Source of the DNA: Anaerolineae bacterium
GTDB taxonomy: Bacteria; Chloroflexota; Anaerolineae; Aggregatilineales; Phototrophicaceae
DNA length: 64,000 bases
Assembly: GCA_022824365.1 (NCBI GenBank)
Contig: JAJEAA010000005.1
Coordinates: forward strand, 124,001-188,000
Direction: 5' to 3'
Shown: piece by piece, positions 26,298 to 35,971 of the stretch
How the letters are laid out: each line of letters opens with the position of its first letter
How positions within the stretch are numbered: position 1 is the first letter of the stretch
The notes under the pieces: generated by a model
Database searches by the model: none
The model's input: only the letters and a program-made list of their open reading frames with translations
What the model was told of the DNA's origin: nothing
Position numbers and translations under genes: made by a program

Positions 26298-26633
26298 CAG
26301 GAAAACTCCTACTGTTAACAAGCATCATCGCGCGCCCCCGCGGGACGCGGGGACTTTGCAAGGTCATATTAGCATGGTTGCAAAAGCGCCGCTTGAATAT
26401 TGCTAGGGAAAGATTATTTCGCGCCTTTTTGGCTAATAAAAGATATTTCGCCTGATTCATCGCCACAATTTCCAGCCGCAGCAGTATCCAGACTCAACCA
26501 TATATGCCATCGAGACAACTCTGTGAGCCGTCCAGAGTCGCTCCCGCAAAAACCAGAAGCAACACCCTTCCCCCGCCCCAAGCCCCCGCTTATCATAAAT
26601 CCCGGATAAAATCGCAGCGGGAAAGACGACGCC
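26298..26633. promoter_or_regulatory. Divergent intergenic region with a strong hairpin and an extended -10 element
   Basis: The region separates the minus-strand surface protein from the plus-strand fusion enzyme. A perfect 7-bp hairpin CCCCGCG-GGA-CGCGGGG lies at 26336-26352, in the expected leader of the surface-protein message. On the minus strand an extended -10 sequence (TGCTAATAT, 26366-26374) fits a promoter just upstream of it. The remainder, toward 26633, holds no gene I can support. Confidence 0.4.
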
Positions 26634-29600
26634 ATGCTCACGATAGAAGACAACATCCGTCCGCCCTTCTCAACCGATGACGCCAAGTCCATCGCGCAGC
26701 AGCATTATAGCCTCACAGCCACAAGCGTAAAATCGCTGCCTTCCGAGCTTGACCGCAACTTCCACATCCGAACCGGCAACGGCGAGCAATTCGTACTCAA
26801 GATCGCCCACAGCAGCGTCTCCCGCAGCGTCCTCGACTTGCAGACCAAAGCCCTGCGCCACCTGCGCGCTGCGATGGATATCTTCCCGGCTGTGGTCGCG
26901 GCGCAACACGGCGCCAACGTGATTGACATCCGCGCGGCCAATGGCGAGGCTTACCGCGCTCGCCTGCTGACCTACATCGAGGGTCTGCCGCTCAGTGATT
27001 TCCGCCCCCATTCGGAAGCGCTGCTCGCCGATATCGGCGCGCGGCTCGGCCAGCTTAGCGCCGCGATGCAACACTTCCAACACGCTGAAAAGCGGCTGAG
27101 CTACCGCTGGAACATCGGCAATCTCAAGGACACAGCGCGATACGCCGCCGACCTGCCGCTGGCTAAAAAGTCGCTGCTTGATCATTTCCTGCGCCTGTAC
27201 AGCGACGAGGTTGAGTCCGCCCTGCCGACCTTGCGCCACAGCCACACCTATAACGACCCCAATGACAGCAATATCCTCATCCGCGCCGCCGGAGCCGAAA
27301 CGCCGCGCGTCGCCGGCCTGATCGACTTCGGCGATATGGTCTACGGTCCAACTGTCGCCGACCTGGCTGTCGCCCTCGCTTATATCATGATGGGGGGCGA
27401 GCGCCCGCTGGAAAAAGCCGCGCCCGTCATCAGCGCTTATCAGCGAGCTTTCCCGCTCAGCGATGACGAAATCCGCCTGCTCTATCCGCTGATCGCCGCC
27501 CGCCTCTGCCTGAGCGTTTGCATCTCCTGGCATCAGCAGCGGCAGGAACCGGACAATCGCCACCTCAGCATCAGCGAGAGCGGCGCTTGGGACCTGCTAG
27601 CGCTGCTGCGCGATATCCATCCGCGTTATGCTCGCTATCGCTTCCGCGCCGCTTGCAGCTTGCCCGCCTTCCCGGGTACGGCGGATATCGTCAACTGGCT
27701 CAAATCAGAATCCATTGCGCCCATCCTCGGCTTTCCCTTGACAGCGGAAAATAGCAAGCTGCTTGACTTCGGCCTGAGCAGCCGCCTGCTGGCACAGGTC
27801 AAGGACCTGAACGATCCGCGCGCCTACGAGGGACCGATCCGCGCTCAACTCGGCGACGGCGCCATCGGCATCGGTTATTACAAGGAAGTCCGCCCGATTT
27901 ACCTGGCCGACATGTTCGCCATCGATCATCACGAGCGGCGGACGGTTCATCTCGGCGTCGACCTCTTCACCCCGCCGGGCACGCCGGTCTACGCCCCGCT
28001 GGCCGGTGAAGTCCACAGCATCGCCGATCTCGCCGGCGAGCAAGATTACGGACCGATGCTGATCCTCAAACATCAGCCGAGCGCCGATCGCCACTTCTAC
28101 ACGCTCTACGGACACCTTTCGCCCGAGACGCTCAAGCGCTGGGAAGCCGGGCAGGCGGTATCCGCCGGCGACCTCATCGCTCACATCGGCGACTACCCGC
28201 GCAACGGCAACTGGACGCCGCACCTGCATTTCCAGATCATCAGCGATCTGCTCGATTTCAAGGACAGCTTCCCCGGTGTCTGCTCGCCGAAAGAGCGCGA
28301 CCTCTGGACTTCGCTCTCGCCCGATCCCAATCTCATCTTGCGCCTGCCCTTCTCGCTGCAGCCGCCGCCAAAGCCGGCTCCCACTGAGCTCAAATCCAGG
28401 CGGAAAGCGACGCTCAATCCCGCGCTCAGCCTCTCCTATCAACAGCCGCTGACGATCGTCCGCGGCTACCTGCATCATCTTTATGACGAAGACGGCTTGC
28501 CTTACCTGGATTGCGTCAACAATGTGTCGCATGTCGGGCACAGCCATCCGCGCATCGTCCGCGCCGCGCAAGATCAGATCGCCCGACTCAACAGCAACAC
28601 CCGTTACCTGCACGATGCGATTGTGGACTACGCCGAAGCTTTGAGCGCAACCCTGCCCGATCCGCTCTCGGTCTGCTTCTTCGTCAACAGCGGCAGCGAG
28701 GCGAATGAACTGGCGCTGCGCCTGGCGCAAGCCTACACCGGCGGCAGGGACATCCTCGTCATCGACCACGCTTATCACGGCCATACATCGGCGCTGATAG
28801 ACATCAGCCCCTACAAATTCAAGGGACCCGGCGGGGCAGGCAAAAGCAATCATGTTCAAGTCGCCGAGATGCCGGATGGCTACCGCGGCGCATGCCCGGC
28901 TTTTGACGCGCAGGCCAGCGAATTCTACGCTCGCTCCGTCGCCGACAAGATCGCCGCCATCCAAGCTCGCGGCGGGCAGTTATCGGCTTTCTTCGCCGAG
29001 GGCATCATGGGCTGCGGCGGGCAGATGCCTCTGCCGGCCGATTACCTCGCTCAAGCCTATGCGATGGTCCGAGAAGCCGGCGGCCTCTGCATCGCCGATG
29101 AGGTGCAGACCGGCTTCGGCCGGGTTGGCGCGCGCTTCTGGTCCTTCGAGCTGAGCGGCGTCCGGCCCGATATCGTCACCATGGGCAAGCCGATGGGCAA
29201 CGGCCATCCTATCGGCGCGGTTGTCACCAAGCCCGAAATCGCCGCCGCTTTTGATACCGGCATGGAGTACTTCAATACCTTCGGCGGCAATCCAGTCTCC
29301 TGCGCCATCGGTCTGGAAGTGCTGCGCGTCATCCAAGACGAGGGCTTGCAGCGGAACGCGCTGGAGACGGGCGCCTACTGGAAGAAACGTCTTAACTTGC
29401 TGAAGGTTGACTTTCCCATAATCGGGCAAATTCGCGGGTCCGGGCTCTTCCTAGGCATTGACCTGATCCGCGACCGCGACACGCGCGAGCCAGCCGACTG
29501 GGAAGCGGCGTATATCGTCGAGTGCATGAAAGGACGCGGCATCCTCGCCAGCACTGAAGGACCGGGGCACAACGTACTCAAGCTCAAGCCACCGATTATC

Positions 29601-29711
29601 TTCCGGCGCGAGCATGTGGATCTGTTTGTCGATGTTTTGGCGGAGGTGCTGGAGGATACGGTGTTGGGCAATGTGTCAAGGGCAGACGTTGGCAGTCTTG
29701 CCTCGATATGA
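26634..29711 (+). CDS. Three-domain fusion: APH-type kinase, M23 peptidase-like domain, class-III aminotransferase
   Basis: This 1025-residue protein has three domains in one frame. Residues about 1-330 are an aminoglycoside-phosphotransferase/choline-kinase-like kinase ([12 protein letters not shown] catalytic loop, [10 protein letters not shown] near 228). Residues about 435-540 are LytM/M23-like with all zinc motifs (HLGVD, YGHLS, HLHFQ). Residues about 590-1010 are a class-III PLP aminotransferase with the PLP Lys in TMGKPMGNG (K852). No signal peptide is seen, so it acts in the cytoplasm, which is odd for M23. Known relatives of the two end domains are hydroxylysine kinase and the ethanolamine-phosphate/phosphohydroxylysine phospho-lyases, so a kinase-plus-phospholyase acting on an amino alcohol is the best guess. 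The role of the middle domain is unknown. Confidence 0.85.
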   Translation: MLTIEDNIRPPFSTDDAKSIAQQHYSLTATSVKSLPSELDRNFHIRTGNGEQFVLKIAHSSVSRSVLDLQTKALRHLRAAMDIFPAVVAAQHGANVIDIRAANGEAYRARLLTYIEGLPLSDFRPHSEALLADIGARLGQLSAAMQHFQHAEKRLSYRWNIGNLKDTARYAADLPLAKKSLLDHFLRLYSDEVESALPTLRHSHTYNDPNDSNILIRAAGAETPRVAGLIDFGDMVYGPTVADLAVALAYIMMGGERPLEKAAPVISAYQRAFPLSDDEIRLLYPLIAARLCLSVCISWHQQRQEPDNRHLSISESGAWDLLALLRDIHPRYARYRFRAACSLPAFPGTADIVNWLKSESIAPILGFPLTAENSKLLDFGLSSRLLAQVKDLNDPRAYEGPIRAQLGDGAIGIGYYKEVRPIYLADMFAIDHHERRTVHLGVDLFTPPGTPVYAPLAGEVHSIADLAGEQDYGPMLILKHQPSADRHFYTLYGHLSPETLKRWEAGQAVSAGDLIAHIGDYPRNGNWTPHLHFQIISDLLDFKDSFPGVCSPKERDLWTSLSPDPNLILRLPFSLQPPPKPAPTELKSRRKATLNPALSLSYQQPLTIVRGYLHHLYDEDGLPYLDCVNNVSHVGHSHPRIVRAAQDQIARLNSNTRYLHDAIVDYAEALSATLPDPLSVCFFVNSGSEANELALRLAQAYTGGRDILVIDHAYHGHTSALIDISPYKFKGPGGAGKSNHVQVAEMPDGYRGACPAFDAQASEFYARSVADKIAAIQARGGQLSAFFAEGIMGCGGQMPLPADYLAQAYAMVREAGGLCIADEVQTGFGRVGARFWSFELSGVRPDIVTMGKPMGNGHPIGAVVTKPEIAAAFDTGMEYFNTFGGNPVSCAIGLEVLRVIQDEGLQRNALETGAYWKKRLNLLKVDFPIIGQIRGSGLFLGIDLIRDRDTREPADWEAAYIVECMKGRGILASTEGPGHNVLKLKPPIIFRREHVDLFVDVLAEVLEDTVLGNVSRADVGSLASI

Positions 29712-29745
29712 TACGCTACCGTAACAATGGAGAGAGATTGATGAC

Positions 29746-30195
29746 ATGATTGGCATCAGATATGTAACAAAAGCGGAAATGGATACGCTCAACGTCCGCG
29801 AGGTGCTGCAAGCTTTAGTTTTGCACAAGCTGAGCAAATCCGACCAGCCTATGCAACTGGTCGACGCCGAAAGCGAAGAAGTGACGACCCTGTCAAGTGA
29901 AATGGTGCAATTGCTGCATGACTTCCTGATGAATCTGCTGTCTGGGGCTGTCGAGACCACCATCACATATGACGCTGAACTAACCGACAAGCAGGCTGCC
30001 GAGATACTCGGCGTATCGCGCGCATACTTCGTCAACCTACTGAAATCGGGGGTAATGCCTTATTGCAAGAACGGCTTCTTCTTCACCGTGCGCATGGAAG
30101 ACCTGATGACTTACAAGGAAGCAAATGATCAAGAACGCAGTAAAGCGCTTGACGAACTGACGGCACTTTCTCAGGAGCTAGGGCTGTACGACTAA
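29746..30195 (+). CDS. HTH protein, probable antitoxin of a PIN toxin
   Basis: This 149-residue protein has an excisionase-like DNA-binding segment (LTDKQAAEILGVSRAYFVNLL, about 79-100) typical of antitoxins paired with PIN toxins. The acidic N-terminal half may hold the toxin-binding region. Its stop codon overlaps the next start by one base (TAATG), so the two are translationally coupled. It probably represses its own promoter and neutralises the PIN nuclease. Confidence 0.75.
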   Translation: MIGIRYVTKAEMDTLNVREVLQALVLHKLSKSDQPMQLVDAESEEVTTLSSEMVQLLHDFLMNLLSGAVETTITYDAELTDKQAAEILGVSRAYFVNLLKSGVMPYCKNGFFFTVRMEDLMTYKEANDQERSKALDELTALSQELGLYD

Positions 30196-30767
30196 TGCAG
30201 CAATTCACCGCGCTGCTAGACGCCAATATTCTTTACGCAGCGCCACTGCGCGATGTCTTTCTGGAATTGGCTGTAAGGGATTTGTATAGAGCGCGCTGGA
30301 CCGAAACCATTCAAAAGGAGTGGATAAATGCGCGACTAAGAAATGATTCGCGTCTGGATAGACATGCGCTCGAAAAACTACGCAAACTGATGGAAGTCAA
30401 AGCTCCTAACGCGCTGATAACCAACTACGAAAGTTGGATTGAGAGACTGTATCTTCCTGATCCAGATGATCGTCACGCGCTCGCGGCGGCAATAGTCGGC
30501 GACTGCGATGTCATCGTAACGCAGAACCTCAGAGATTTCCCACAAGAAGCGCTATCTCCGCATGGCATCATGGCTCAGCACCCTGACAAATTTCTGTTGA
30601 AGTTGGCTGAGCTCTATCCGCGAGAAGTCTGTGCCGCCCTTCGCGTCATCCTGGCGCGACTAAGGAACCCGTCATACTCGGTCGACCAATATCTGGCAAA
30701 CCTGTCCAAGCTCGGTCTCTGCGAAACCACCTCCAAACTCCAACAATACGCCGATCTCCTCAAATAG
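30195..30767 (+). CDS. PIN-domain ribonuclease, probable toxin
   Basis: This 190-residue protein begins with a PIN fold. Acidic residues that would bind metal are visible: D9 (LLDANIL), E42 (IQKEW), and D89/D91/D92 (PDPDDRH), with a conserved-looking N111 (TQNLRDFP). It should cleave RNA, as VapC-type toxins do. It is longer than a typical 130-residue VapC, with a C-terminal helical extension (about 130-190). Overlap with the upstream HTH gene is the classic toxin-antitoxin arrangement, here in antitoxin-first order. Confidence 0.78.
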   Translation: MQQFTALLDANILYAAPLRDVFLELAVRDLYRARWTETIQKEWINARLRNDSRLDRHALEKLRKLMEVKAPNALITNYESWIERLYLPDPDDRHALAAAIVGDCDVIVTQNLRDFPQEALSPHGIMAQHPDKFLLKLAELYPREVCAALRVILARLRNPSYSVDQYLANLSKLGLCETTSKLQQYADLLK

Positions 30768-31026
30768 ACCAAACCGCTACAGTCTATTCGTTCCTTACAG
30801 GCTCGATTGCGCTGCGCTTGACAAATCACCAGCCTAAGCCCCGAACTTGCGGCCAACTCTCTTGGCGCAACAGGTTGCAGGCTGGCACAGATATGGCATT
30901 GACGCTTAGGATGAGTCATAAAGCTGCAATACCAGAATGTAGCAGGCTAACTCTACAACATCATCGAGTTTTCACCTATATTTTACGGGCGCATGCAACA
31001 TAACTGACGCTAAGGAATTCTTTATT

Positions 31027-32622
31027 ATGACCCAACCCGACCTCCCCGCCGGCGTCGACATCACCGGCGACATGCACTCCGACTACGACTCCATCCTGAC
31101 AGCCGACGCCATCTCCTTCCTCGCCGATCTCGCCCGCCGCTTCACCGCCCGCCGCGACGACCTGCTACAGGCGCGTGAAGAACGTCAAACCGCCATCGAC
31201 GGCGGCGCGCTGCCCGACTTCCTGCCCGAAACCGCTGCCATTCGCGACGACCCAAGCTGGCGCGTCGCCCCCGTCCCGGCTGACTTGCAGGACCGCCGCG
31301 TCGAAATCACCGGTCCCACCGACCGCAAAATGGTCATCAACGCCCTCAATTGCGGCGCCAAAGTCTTCATGGCTGATTTCGAAGACGCCAACGCCCCTTC
31401 CTGGGACAATATGATCCGCGGCCAAATCAACCTGCGCGATGCCGTCGACCGCTCCATCACCTTCACCAATCCCGATGGCCGCTTCTATCAACTCAACGAG
31501 CAGACGGCCACGCTGCTGGTCCGCCCGCGCGGCTGGCACCTCGACGAAAGCAACTTCCGCGTCGATGGCGCCGCTATCCCCGGCGGTCTATTCGACTTCG
31601 GACTCTATTTCTTTCACAACGCCCAAGCGGCGCTGGAGCGCAGCACTGGTCCCTACTTCTATCTGCCCAAGCTGGAAAGCCGCCTGGAAGCGCGCTTGTG
31701 GAATGATGTCTTCGTCCACGCCCAAGACGCGCTCGGCATTCCCCAAGGCAGTATCAAAGCCACTGTCCTCATCGAGACGATCCTCGCCGTCTTTGAAGCG
31801 GAAGAGATTCTCTACGAACTGCGCGAGCACTCGGCCGGCTTGAACTGCGGCCGCTGGGATTACATCTTCAGCTACATCAAAAAGCTGCGCAACCACGCCA
31901 ACTACTTGCTGCCCGATCGCGCCCAGGTCACCATGACCGTGCCCTTCATGCGGGACTACACCCTGCACGTCATCAAGGTCTGCCACCGCCGCGGCGCTCA
32001 TGCTATGGGCGGCATGGCGGCGCAAATCCCTATCCGCAATGATCCCGAACGCAATCAGGCCGCGCTGGACAAGGTCCGCGCCGATAAACTACGCGAGGCG
32101 AAAGAGGGCCACGATGGCACCTGGGTCGCCCATCCGGGCTTGGTGCAGATCGCCACCGAGGTCTTCGATGAATATATGCCCGCCGCCAATCAGCTTGACA
32201 AGCAGCGCGAGGATGTCGATGTCTCCGCCGCCGACCTGCTGACGCCGAGCGCGGGCGATATCACCGAAGACGGCGTCCGCCTCAATCTGAAAGTCGGCAT
32301 CCAATACCTGGAAGCCTGGCTGGGCGGCAACGGCTGCGTCCCGCTGTACAATCTCATGGAAGATGCCGCCACTGCCGAAATCAGCCGCGCCCAGGTCTGG
32401 CAATGGCTGCATCACAACGCCACCCTCGCCGATGGCCGCCCGCTAACCCTCACGCTATACAGCCAACTGCTGGAAGAGGAGATGGACGCCATCCGCGGCG
32501 AAGTCGGCGACGCCCGCTTCGATAGCGGCCGCTTCCAACTGGCGATGCAACTCTTCGACGAGATGATCCGCGCCGACGATTTCAGCGAGTTTCTCACGTT
32601 GCCATCTTATCAATATCTGTAG
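31027..32622 (+). CDS. aceB: Malate synthase A
   Basis: This 531-residue enzyme condenses glyoxylate with acetyl-CoA to malate. The length matches AceB rather than the larger GlcB. Hallmarks are visible: [27 protein letters not shown], the signature [14 protein letters not shown] (about 272-285), and a C-terminal region near [19 protein letters not shown]. An AAGGAA ribosome site precedes the ATG. Isocitrate lyase is not in the window, so it may work on glyoxylate from another source, such as sugar-acid or purine breakdown, or the lyase may lie elsewhere. Convergent with the MFS gene downstream. Confidence 0.95.
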   Translation: MTQPDLPAGVDITGDMHSDYDSILTADAISFLADLARRFTARRDDLLQAREERQTAIDGGALPDFLPETAAIRDDPSWRVAPVPADLQDRRVEITGPTDRKMVINALNCGAKVFMADFEDANAPSWDNMIRGQINLRDAVDRSITFTNPDGRFYQLNEQTATLLVRPRGWHLDESNFRVDGAAIPGGLFDFGLYFFHNAQAALERSTGPYFYLPKLESRLEARLWNDVFVHAQDALGIPQGSIKATVLIETILAVFEAEEILYELREHSAGLNCGRWDYIFSYIKKLRNHANYLLPDRAQVTMTVPFMRDYTLHVIKVCHRRGAHAMGGMAAQIPIRNDPERNQAALDKVRADKLREAKEGHDGTWVAHPGLVQIATEVFDEYMPAANQLDKQREDVDVSAADLLTPSAGDITEDGVRLNLKVGIQYLEAWLGGNGCVPLYNLMEDAATAEISRAQVWQWLHHNATLADGRPLTLTLYSQLLEEEMDAIRGEVGDARFDSGRFQLAMQLFDEMIRADDFSEFLTLPSYQYL

Positions 32623-32632
32623 GAGCGGCTCA

Positions 32633-33856
32633 TTAAGTCGCCTGCAAGCCCCTTGCCCGGCGCGCGACAAACCAAAACGCCGCCAGCGACAGCAAGACCA
32701 TCGCCACGATCACGAGCAGGCCGCTGTCATAGCTTCCGCTCTCATCGCGCAGGCGCCCGACCAGCCAGGGACCCAGGGCCGCGCCGATGCCGAACATGCC
32801 GCCCATCAGCCCGTTGATGAAGCCCAAGCCCTGCCCCTGAAAGGCATCGCTCGCCAGCGCCGTCGATTGACTGCTGCGCGTCCCCTCGCCCAGCGCCATG
32901 AAGACAGCGAAGAGGATGAGGACAGCCGCGTTAGCCGCCGCCGGCAGCAGCGCCAGCATCGCCGCCGCGCCCAGCAAACCGGCCGCGCCAATCGTGAACG
33001 CCTGCGCCCGCCCAAAACGGTCGGAAACCCAGCCCAAGGCGATGAAACTGCCGCTCGTCAGCAAGCCAGCCAAACCGACCACAGCCGCCGCGGTCGCCCG
33101 CTCGACGCCGGCTGATTCCATGACGGCGACCTGATGCACGGTCAAACTCCGCACCGGGCCCAAAGCGGTCAAGCCCACCAGCAGCAGCGCCCAGAAGACC
33201 GGTTGCCGCAGCAATATCCGCCAGGCGATTCTTTCGTTCCGCGCGCCCGCGCGCTGCCGCAGCCCGGCCGGCGGTCGCCGCAAGCCAAGGACCATCAGCG
33301 GCAAGAGGACGATGAGACAGACGAGGGACAGCGCCAGATAAGCGCCGCGCCATTCCAGCAGCGTGATCAGCCAGTTGGCCAGCGGCACAAAGACCAGCGC
33401 GCCCAAGCCTGTCCCGGCGAAAGCGATGCCGATAGCGCGTCCGCGCTGCGCCGGCGCCGTCCAACCGGCCACGACAGAAGCCACCGGTCCCAAGCCGGTG
33501 ACGCCCAGCCCGCAGCCTTCGATCACGCCATAGGAAAACAGCAGATCCGTCAGCGAGGTCGCTCGGCTGCTCAGCCAGAGCCCGGCCGCCATCAAGAGCA
33601 CGCCCAAGCCGAAGACCGGGCGCGGACCGTAACGATCCAGCGCGAGCCCCGCCAGCGGCGCGGTCAAGGCGAAGAAGAGCATGTTCAGGCTGAAGATCGC
33701 CGCTGAGGCTTCGTTGCTCCAGCCCTCGGCCAGGACGAACTCGGCGAAGAAGACCGAGAAGGACAGGCGAATGCCGAAGATGATGAAGAGCGAGAGCGAG
33801 CAGACAACTACAATCCGCGCGGCGGGGCGGAAGTGGTCTACGACATCCTGCTTCAT
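32633..33856 (-). CDS. MFS transporter (organic-acid/oxalate-formate antiporter-like)
   Basis: This 407-residue major facilitator has about twelve membrane helices. The loop between helices 2 and 3 is LDRYGPRPVFGLG, the MFS motif A; the second half has the equivalent WVSDRFGRAQAF. The type resembles monocarboxylate carriers. Its ribosome site (GGAAG) lies next to the stop of the LarA-like gene upstream on this strand (17 bases apart), so the two form an operon and the carrier probably imports a hydroxy-acid for the racemase. The stop lies 10 bases from the convergent malate synthase end. Confidence 0.82.
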   Translation of the reverse strand: MKQDVVDHFRPAARIVVVCSLSLFIIFGIRLSFSVFFAEFVLAEGWSNEASAAIFSLNMLFFALTAPLAGLALDRYGPRPVFGLGVLLMAAGLWLSSRATSLTDLLFSYGVIEGCGLGVTGLGPVASVVAGWTAPAQRGRAIGIAFAGTGLGALVFVPLANWLITLLEWRGAYLALSLVCLIVLLPLMVLGLRRPPAGLRQRAGARNERIAWRILLRQPVFWALLLVGLTALGPVRSLTVHQVAVMESAGVERATAAAVVGLAGLLTSGSFIALGWVSDRFGRAQAFTIGAAGLLGAAAMLALLPAAANAAVLILFAVFMALGEGTRSSQSTALASDAFQGQGLGFINGLMGGMFGIGAALGPWLVGRLRDESGSYDSGLLVIVAMVLLSLAAFWFVARRARGLQAT

Positions 33857-33873
33857 TGTGTGGTCGCTTCCGC

Positions 33874-35139
33874 CTAATATGGCGAGCGCAACACCGGCAT
33901 CGTCGCATTCGCCGCGGGCATCAGGCCGATGCGCGCTCCCGAAGGCAAACCGGCCAGGGCGCGGTCAATCGCCGTCTGCAAATCCGGCGCCGGCTCCAGC
34001 AGCAGCATGCGCACAAAGTCATCGTCCAACTCCGATACCAGCATGGTCTGAATCCGGGAGGCGTCCCGCGAGACTTGAAAGGCTTTGTGCCGCCCGACCT
34101 TGAAGCCCTCGCGCGCGAAGCGCTCGAAGACATCCTCGTGGCTGCGTATCCGCGAATCGCGCATCCAGTCCTCATACTCCAGGTTGCCGCTGCCTTCGGG
34201 ACAAGCGGCGCAGAGAATCATCCGACCGCCGTCGCGCGTCGCCAGCGCGGCATGCGCCATGCCTTTCTGCGCTTGGTAGAGGTTGATATCTTTGGGATGC
34301 CCGCCTGGCGAGACGATCATCAAATCGAAGGGCGCGAACACCGGCGCTTGACAGAGCGCGCGAGCCGCCGGAATCCCCGCCTCAAGCACCGCGAAGGGGT
34401 CGCCAGCGAAGGCGTGGACAATCCGCTTGTCGCTGTTCAAGATGGCGTTCACGGCAAAGTCGATGCCGATCATGCGCCCGATTTCTTCGACATCTTGCCG
34501 CGCCGGATTCCGCGCATACTCGCCCAGGCGCGCCTCAGCCTGGCGCATCATCGCGTGATTGTGGTTGATGGTCGGCACGCCCGCCAAGCCAATGGCCGCG
34601 CTCTTGACCCCGCCGGAATATCCTTGAAATTGATGCGGCTCGATATTGCCGATGACGATGCGGTAATCAGCCGCCATGTAGTCGCTGTTGATAAATACTG
34701 ACGTGCCGCGCGCCGTCTCGCCGAGATGGGTCAGATTCGTTTCGTCGCTCGCGTCGTGGCAGACGACGCGATACGCATCCAGGACCTCAGGCGGCAGAAT
34801 ATTGCTGTATTCGTCGGGAGTCATGCGCGGATGCGTCCCGGTGGCGATGATGAAAAGCACATCCTCATCGCGGACGCCGGCATGGCGCATCCCATTCAAG
34901 ATCGGCGGCAGCAGATGTTCGTGCGGCACGGGCCGCGTCTTGTCGTTGATGGCGATGGCAACGGTCTGTCCGGCGCGCGGCGGCTTGACCTCGCCGAGAG
35001 GATTGTAGACGGCTTGCCGGGCTACTGCCGCCGGGTCATCCGCGGCCGGCTGTGAGCGGGGCATCAGGAACTCGACAGCGAAGTCATCCGGCAATTCGGC
35101 TTGGAGAGCGCTATCGCCGCAGGGCAGTTCGATTCGCAT
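33874..35139 (-). CDS. LarA-family nickel-pincer 2-hydroxyacid racemase-like protein
   Basis: This 421-residue protein belongs to the lactate racemase (DUF2088) family. Residues matching LarA sites are seen: INDKTRPVPH (Asp, Arg), ATGTHPRMT (His), EPHQFQGYSGGVKSA (His and the Lys that anchors the nickel-pincer cofactor), and GGHPKDINLYQAQK (His, Lys). It should interconvert stereoisomers of a 2-hydroxyacid; family members use lactate, malate, gluconate and others. LarB/C/E cofactor genes are absent from the window. It is followed closely by an MFS carrier and lies near an altronate dehydratase, suggesting a sugar acid rather than lactate. Confidence 0.82.
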   Translation of the reverse strand: MRIELPCGDSALQAELPDDFAVEFLMPRSQPAADDPAAVARQAVYNPLGEVKPPRAGQTVAIAINDKTRPVPHEHLLPPILNGMRHAGVRDEDVLFIIATGTHPRMTPDEYSNILPPEVLDAYRVVCHDASDETNLTHLGETARGTSVFINSDYMAADYRIVIGNIEPHQFQGYSGGVKSAAIGLAGVPTINHNHAMMRQAEARLGEYARNPARQDVEEIGRMIGIDFAVNAILNSDKRIVHAFAGDPFAVLEAGIPAARALCQAPVFAPFDLMIVSPGGHPKDINLYQAQKGMAHAALATRDGGRMILCAACPEGSGNLEYEDWMRDSRIRSHEDVFERFAREGFKVGRHKAFQVSRDASRIQTMLVSELDDDFVRMLLLEPAPDLQTAIDRALAGLPSGARIGLMPAANATMPVLRSPY

Positions 35140-35971
35140 GATTAGCTCGTCTCTCTGGCTTATTGGCGCCGATTCGACTTGGTCAATAATGGCGGAAACA
35201 GCCCGCAGTCATCTAGCCTAAAGCGCCGTTAATACCCCTAAAATACCCTGAAAACACCGGAAAATTCGCCGGTGTATAGATACAGTATGTATATAGCATC
35301 GGGGGAGGGGGGAGGGGGTACAGAGTCTTTATATTTGCCAGCGAGGTTATCAGGCAGTCAGCATAGAGCCGCTCCCAGAGAGTATTTGTTTTCGGTATGT
35401 TTATTGCCCGAAACGGACAAAGTCGGACACTGGAAAATGCTTTTCGGACAGGAGAGGCGGTTTTCCAGGCGAAAGGGACAAAAGGCAGGCGGCGGCCGGT
35501 ATGATTTTGGTATGCCGGCGCAGGGGCGCAAATGCCTGCATCGCGGGAGTCCAGCGACAGAGCCGGGATAGAGAGCGAGTTTAGGGCGGAGGGCGTCGGT
35601 TGGACGCCGCGGTTGAGAGTTTGCGATGATTGATCCATAGGGGGAGTGTATCATGATTTTGCGTCGAAGGAAAGAACAAATGTGCGCGATTATTTGTCCG
35701 CAGCCACAAGAGCATAGGACATTTTTTTTACCCCATCCCCGGCCCCTATCGCCATTGCAATGGGGAAGGGGGCTGAAACTGGCGGATTTTGTGGTGGTTT
35801 GCGGGCGACCCAAGGGGCGCGTAGACACAGCCCGCCGGTCGCCCCTACGGATGTTGGATTGGGCGGGGTTGGGTGTTGGAGGCGGGCGACCCGATGGCTC
35901 GCCCCTACAGGTTTCGGTGTGATTGACGCAACGGGCGACCCAAGGGTTACCCCTACAAATTACTTCGGGCG
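35140..35971. other. Intergenic region of about 830 bases rich in short palindromic repeats
   Basis: No gene here convinces me. It contains a hairpin (CACCGG at 35255-35260 pairing with CCGGTG at 35269-35274), G-runs near 35301-35320, a perfect 12-bp palindrome CCATTGCAATGG (35752-35763) inside a CCCC...GGGG block, and three tandem copies of the GGGCGACC...GCCCCTAC repeat described below. Open frames here read through the repeats and have no protein character. Confidence 0.6.
35803..35956. repeat. Cluster of three GGGCGACCC...GGGTCGCCCCTAC repeats
   Basis: Copies at 35803-35848 (with an internal insertion), 35884-35908 and 35933-35956 share an inverted GGGCGAC...GTCGCCC stem and a CCCTAC tail. 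They lie just past the stop of the altronate-dehydratase-type gene. Other copies are at 37172, 46251 and 49165. Confidence 0.75.

Noticed and set aside
29746-30767. The HTH/PIN pair as an integrase or excisionase remnant
   Set aside because: The HTH is excisionase-like, but the partner has a PIN acidic set and there is no recombinase or attachment site.
30768-31026. Small frames between the PIN gene and malate synthase
   Set aside because: No ribosome site or protein character; the stretch is more likely the malate synthase promoter region.
35272-35571. Plus-strand frame of about 99 codons in the 35 kb intergenic region
   Set aside because: It runs through G-runs and hairpins, has no ribosome site and no protein-like composition.
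35653-35922. Plus-strand frame of 89 codons with a good GGGGGAG upstream
   Set aside because: It reads straight through three copies of a dispersed palindromic repeat, so it is unlikely to be a conserved protein.
35803-35956. Repeats resembling a CRISPR array
   Set aside because: Copies are unequal in length and spacing, are themselves palindromic, and occur elsewhere singly; no cas gene is present.
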